Source of the DNA: Prevotellaceae bacterium MN60
Lineage (GTDB): Bacteria > Bacteroidota > Bacteroidia > Bacteroidales > Bacteroidaceae
DNA: 64,000 bases
Direction: 5' to 3'
Assembly: GCA_900199555.1 (NCBI GenBank)
Contig: FZQZ01000001.1
Location: 186,001 to 250,000 of the forward strand
In this document: piece after piece, positions 61,076 through 64,000 of the stretch
How positions within the stretch are numbered: position 1 is the first letter of the stretch
How the letters are laid out: every line of letters begins with the position of its first letter
Made by a program: the position numbers and the translations under genes
The notes under the pieces: generated by a model
Databases searched by the model: none
What the model was told of the DNA's origin: nothing
Seen by the model: the letters and a program-made list of their open reading frames with translations, nothing else

Positions 61076-62212
61076 CTATTTTATCTTTGCGCCCTTAACG
61101 TATTCTTTTTGGCCATTGACAAAACTCTTTAGCGCATACCATTCTTTGGGAATGCAGAAATTATTCTCAACATCGGCTATCACGACATAGTAGCCTTGGG
61201 GAGTGATACCATAGAGGACCTGTATAGAGACATTACCCTTGCCTGTTGTTCCATCAAAGAGGTCAGAGAGATGGCTGCCTTCGGTATATTGCATCACACT
61301 TTCTTTTGTATTATAGGAATACCTAAACATCTGTTCAGGGTGTATTTCCGTATAATGGAGTGTCGCGCTATCTATCGCCGTGAAGAGTGCATCCGCCAGC
61401 TCGGTTTTCTCGCGCGGAATAAAATACATCGTTCCTATCGTTTGCCCTGCATTCTTTGGTCCAAAGGAGCCCATCCTAACTGCGCTCACAAAGTCCTGAC
61501 TCCAGTTGGCATCTACATCATAGTCCTCACTTTGCTTCCATAGAAAGTTCCAAGATTTGATACCCTTCTGCTTGAGGAATGGCATGATAGTCTGTAAATA
61601 AGACTGTTTATCGAAATAGAAACTCTCGCGTGTGGGTAGATATACATTCTTGTTATATCCTAATATTCCGAAGCCTCTAGCGTGTTTACCACATGGTTGC
61701 AGGCTTGTAGTGAAATCGAAAAACACGGTCTCTGCTGCATCGGGATATATCATAGAACCATCTTCAGCCTTGTATTTTCTGACAAGATCCTTACTATTCT
61801 TTAGACAGAGCGAATAAGTGATAGTATCTATCCCATGAGCGTGGGATTCAAAGTGATAGCTCTCTTCTGAGATTACCATCAGGGAATCTAGGTGATGTCT
61901 GACGATGCTGAAGATACTGTCGAAGCGCATACTATTTCTAGCGTTTGCAGCCTCAGCTTCTTCGGGTGTCATCTGAAGAGAAGAGGTAACGCCATCGCAG
62001 CTTGTTGAACAGAGGAAATATTTTCCAACTATACCATTTTGAACGTATCTTATGACGCCGTCGCCGTGGTTCACCTTCATCTTGGTATCTTGTCGTGTTC
62101 CAAATAAAATGGCTGCGATTTCTTCCCACATTTTATCAACAGGTGTTTGGGGTTGTGCTGATACGGCTACTGCCAGTATCGCAGATAATGCTATTGTGAT
62201 TATTCTTTTCAT
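61076..62212 (-). CDS. Secreted protein of unknown function in an ECF operon
   Basis: 378 residues. The ATG at 62212 gives signal peptide MKRIITIALSAILAVAVSAQ and starts 4 bp after the anti-sigma-like gene stop; the longer frame from 62257 would overlap that gene by 41 bp. The mature part includes VKGKYFLCSTSCD-like and YFIPREKTELADALFTAIDS segments and repeated short beta-strands. No known catalytic motif was recognised. Probably an envelope protein controlled by the upstream sigma factor. Confidence 0.65.
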   Translation of the reverse strand: MKRIITIALSAILAVAVSAQPQTPVDKMWEEIAAILFGTRQDTKMKVNHGDGVIRYVQNGIVGKYFLCSTSCDGVTSSLQMTPEEAEAANARNSMRFDSIFSIVRHHLDSLMVISEESYHFESHAHGIDTITYSLCLKNSKDLVRKYKAEDGSMIYPDAAETVFFDFTTSLQPCGKHARGFGILGYNKNVYLPTRESFYFDKQSYLQTIMPFLKQKGIKSWNFLWKQSEDYDVDANWSQDFVSAVRMGSFGPKNAGQTIGTMYFIPREKTELADALFTAIDSATLHYTEIHPEQMFRYSYNTKESVMQYTEGSHLSDLFDGTTGKGNVSIQVLYGITPQGYYVVIADVENNFCIPKEWYALKSFVNGQKEYVKGAKIK

Positions 62213-62216
62213 CTTT

Positions 62217-62891
62217 TTACAAGTCGTTAAATTGATTATTGTTTGATGGGAGCACATGCTCCGACTGAGCGGAGGGTGGCGTTGTAATCATTGAAACTCG
62301 GTGAATGACACGACTGCCTCTCTCGCGAAGCGTTCGCGCCTGTTCTGCAAATTCCTGGCGTGCATCCGCATAGAGTATGATGTCACTTTCGTCCACCTTT
62401 GTCAGCTCTCTTATGTCGTCGCCCAATGGGTCTGTTTGTTCCCTCTCGATGGCAGGCGATGCTTTTGCTATTGTCGTAGAAACATGTTGCCTTTGTTTGG
62501 CTATCGGTTCCGCTTGGCTTGGGGTATTCTCACTCCTCACCTCACACTCTACACTCTTCGAGGCATCAATCTTTGCCACCTGTTCTGTCTGAGGCTGGAC
62601 AGGAGCTGAGACTCTCGGTGGTCTTAAGAAGACTACAAGCAAGGCAACAGCACAAGCGGCAGCCATCCAAGGCCATAGTTTGATGATGCGAGCTTTGTGT
62701 TTGCGTTGGGCCATCTCCTGATTAAAAAGAGCCTCATCAATAGTCAGCTCACCAAGCATCTCGGCAATAATCTTCCAGTCTTCAGGAACATTCTCGCCTG
62801 ATACCTCAAGAGCCAACAGCCTCTCCTCCTCAGCATTTGTCTCGCCGTTGAGATATTTCTTAATCAATATTTCAGTCTCGTTATGTGTCAT
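62217..62891 (-). CDS. Single-span membrane protein, putative anti-sigma factor
   Basis: 224 residues. A cytoplasmic N-terminal 85 residues (MTHNETEILIKKYLNGETNA, then EEERLLALEVSG) resembles the anti-sigma domain of FecR-like/RseA-like proteins; one membrane span lies at about 71-88 (WPWMAAACAVALLVVFL) and the remainder is a low-complexity periplasmic part. Its start overlaps the sigma gene stop by four bases (62888-62891), as is usual for sigma/anti-sigma pairs. Confidence 0.72.
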   Translation of the reverse strand: MTHNETEILIKKYLNGETNAEEERLLALEVSGENVPEDWKIIAEMLGELTIDEALFNQEMAQRKHKARIIKLWPWMAAACAVALLVVFLRPPRVSAPVQPQTEQVAKIDASKSVECEVRSENTPSQAEPIAKQRQHVSTTIAKASPAIEREQTDPLGDDIRELTKVDESDIILYADARQEFAEQARTLRERGSRVIHRVSMITTPPSAQSEHVLPSNNNQFNDL

Positions 62892-63403
62892 GTTCTTAAC
62901 TTTTTTACCTCTTCAAACACTTTCTTTCTTGCAGCAGAAACGATGCTCTTTATCGAAGGTTTCGCTATGTTGGTTTGCTTTGCGATGTCATCAAGTTCAA
63001 GACCATCTATCTGCCTCATTTCAAACAGACGTCGTTCACTCGGTTTCAGATGTAGCACGGCCCTATTTACTGCTTCATGCAACTCTTTTGCTTCTAAAAC
63101 GTCGTGAGGCGAAGCATCAACATTCCAGCCTGGTGGAGCCACATCCTCATTCACCTTGCCCGAAACAAAGAGACCGGCCTTTCTCTTTCTCACGATATCC
63201 AGACAACAGTGTTTTGCCACTCTAATAGCAAGAGCATCATGTCGTGCTCCAGGTTCCATTCTGTCAATATACCTAAGAAGAGCCATCAATCCCTCTTGTG
63301 CAACATCTTCGGCATCATCTTCATTACCAAAGAAACTGCGAGCAACCGTGAGCATCAACTCACGGAGCGCTGGAGCAATATGTTCAAACTCTTCTTGCGT
63401 CAT
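62888..63403 (-). CDS. ECF-type RNA polymerase sigma factor
   Basis: 171 residues with sigma2 (DDAEDVAQEGLMALLRYIDR; HDALAIRVAKHCCLDIVRKR) and sigma4 (LKPSERRLFEMRQIDGLELD, DIAKQTNIAKPSIKSIVSAA). First gene of an operon with an anti-sigma-like protein and a secreted protein. A TATCTTTG box lies at 63511-63504. Confidence 0.9.
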   Translation of the reverse strand: MTQEEFEHIAPALRELMLTVARSFFGNEDDAEDVAQEGLMALLRYIDRMEPGARHDALAIRVAKHCCLDIVRKRKAGLFVSGKVNEDVAPPGWNVDASPHDVLEAKELHEAVNRAVLHLKPSERRLFEMRQIDGLELDDIAKQTNIAKPSIKSIVSAARKKVFEEVKKLRT

Positions 63404-63596
63404 TTGTATTATAAGCGAATGTCAATGCGAAAGGTTAAGTTGAAAAACATGATTATTTTTATAGTTGGTCTTTCATTTCACAAAATTCATTTAAAAATTT
63501 GGACAAAGATACGAAAAAGTGAATAATTATTGCTACCTTTGTCATCAGTTTTAACAAAAGTTGAACCTCAATACAACTCTAGACAAATGTTTCAAG

Positions 63597-64000
63597 TAAT
63601 TTCAGGACTTATTACCATCATTGTATGCTATGCGATCTATATCATTATGTATCGCAGAAAAAAAAAGAAAGAAGAAGCTGAATCTGTATTAGATGACACC
63701 AGCTACATACAAGAAATACAGCATCTATCAGGAAAGGTGGGGTTCATCTTGTGGCAACAATATGACATCTTGTTGGCAGCACGGAATTATTTCTGGGAGG
63801 TAATGGTGGACTATGCGGACTATCTAGAGAAGGCTGACCTTGACAATATCGATAGTTTGAGAGTGGCAGACATGACAGAAGATTCTTCCGTCGAGTTGGC
63901 TCACGTATATAATCAATCAAAAGTGGGTCTAAAGAACTTTGACAAGTTAAAAGAAGAACGAGGTTCACTGAGCATTGCGGGACATAGTCGTACATTAAAC
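63597..64000 (+). CDS. Membrane-anchored protein, C-terminus beyond window
   Basis: 134 codons are visible, open to the edge. The ATG at 63597 gives an N-terminal span (FQVISGLITIIVCYAIYIIM) followed by a basic stop-transfer run (YRRKKKKEEAE) and a cytoplasmic helical part. A TACCTTTG box at 63534-63541 lies 55 bp upstream. No family recognised. Confidence 0.6.

Noticed and set aside
1-64000. tRNA or rRNA genes
   Set aside because: No cloverleaf with TTCRA arm or rRNA motif was noticed while reading the gaps; a covariance scan would be decisive.

Overview
The window looks like chromosomal DNA of a Prevotella-type member of the Bacteroidales. The evidence is repeated promoters of the Bacteroidetes form TTTG-N19/20-TAnnTTTG ahead of genes, general scarcity of Shine-Dalgarno sites, a eukaryote-like (GT3-type) glycogen synthase next to an alpha-glucan phosphorylase, secreted proteins with T9SS-like C-termini, fimbrillin-like and OmpA-like envelope proteins, and four-subunit 2-oxoacid:ferredoxin oxidoreductases of an anaerobe. 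No rRNA, tRNA, CRISPR array, complete insertion sequence or phage gene was seen.

Layout. 1-7.0 kb (minus): M13 peptidase (cut by the window edge), ABC-F ATPase, M15 peptidase, secreted esterase, and a shrunken GH77/CBM20 protein. 7.0-7.76 kb is a gene-free block of short repeats. 7.8-18.5 kb (plus): mltG; glnS-TPR-dedA; GDP-fucose genes manC-gmd-fcl; ptb-buk. 18.6-22.3 kb (plus): recJ-recQ. 22.3-25.5 kb (minus): membrane protein plus regulator, then a fimbrillin-like pair. 25.5-26.2 kb holds a large hairpin unit and a decayed gene. 26.4-32.8 kb (minus): branched-chain amino acid genes ilvD-ilvB-ilvN-acyl-ACP thioesterase and separately promoted ilvC. 32.9-41.6 kb (minus): OmpA protein; folD-TPR-ferredoxin-VorB-beta-gamma; ffh; 5-FTHF cyclo-ligase, DnaJ and HD genes. 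41.7 kb (plus): pepD. 43.2-47.3 kb (minus): aromatic amino acid operon pheA-aminotransferase-DAHP synthase/chorismate mutase-tyrA behind a Phe/Tyr leader-peptide attenuator. 47.3-52.6 kb: HAD phosphatase, glgP, glgA. 52.6-54.2 kb: small genes, a dead HTH gene, hsp20. 54.2-58.2 kb (minus): ECF sigma operon with two TlpA-like proteins. 58.2-59.35 kb is gene-free repeat DNA. 59.35-63.4 kb (minus): MBL hydrolase, DUF3267 protein, flavin-reductase fragment, and a second ECF sigma/anti-sigma/secreted protein operon. A truncated membrane-anchored protein runs off the right end.

The most unusual feature is repetitive micro-structure inside and between ordinary genes. Palindromes of about 21 nt with different arms but a shared core (TGG-GGAAA-CCA or close) sit in frame within buk, recQ and glgA. 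Heptamer arrays (CACCACT/CACCATT) sit in frame within recQ and the 5-FTHF cyclo-ligase gene and also between genes. Several intergenic blocks carry locus-specific words repeated every 21-22 bp, roughly two helical turns. A ~60-bp palindromic element occurs three times, twice directly after such an array. Other leads are the pheA attenuator, a pseudoknot-like ilvC leader, a candidate small RNA opposite the mltG 3' end, and a GH77 protein that has lost its catalytic middle.
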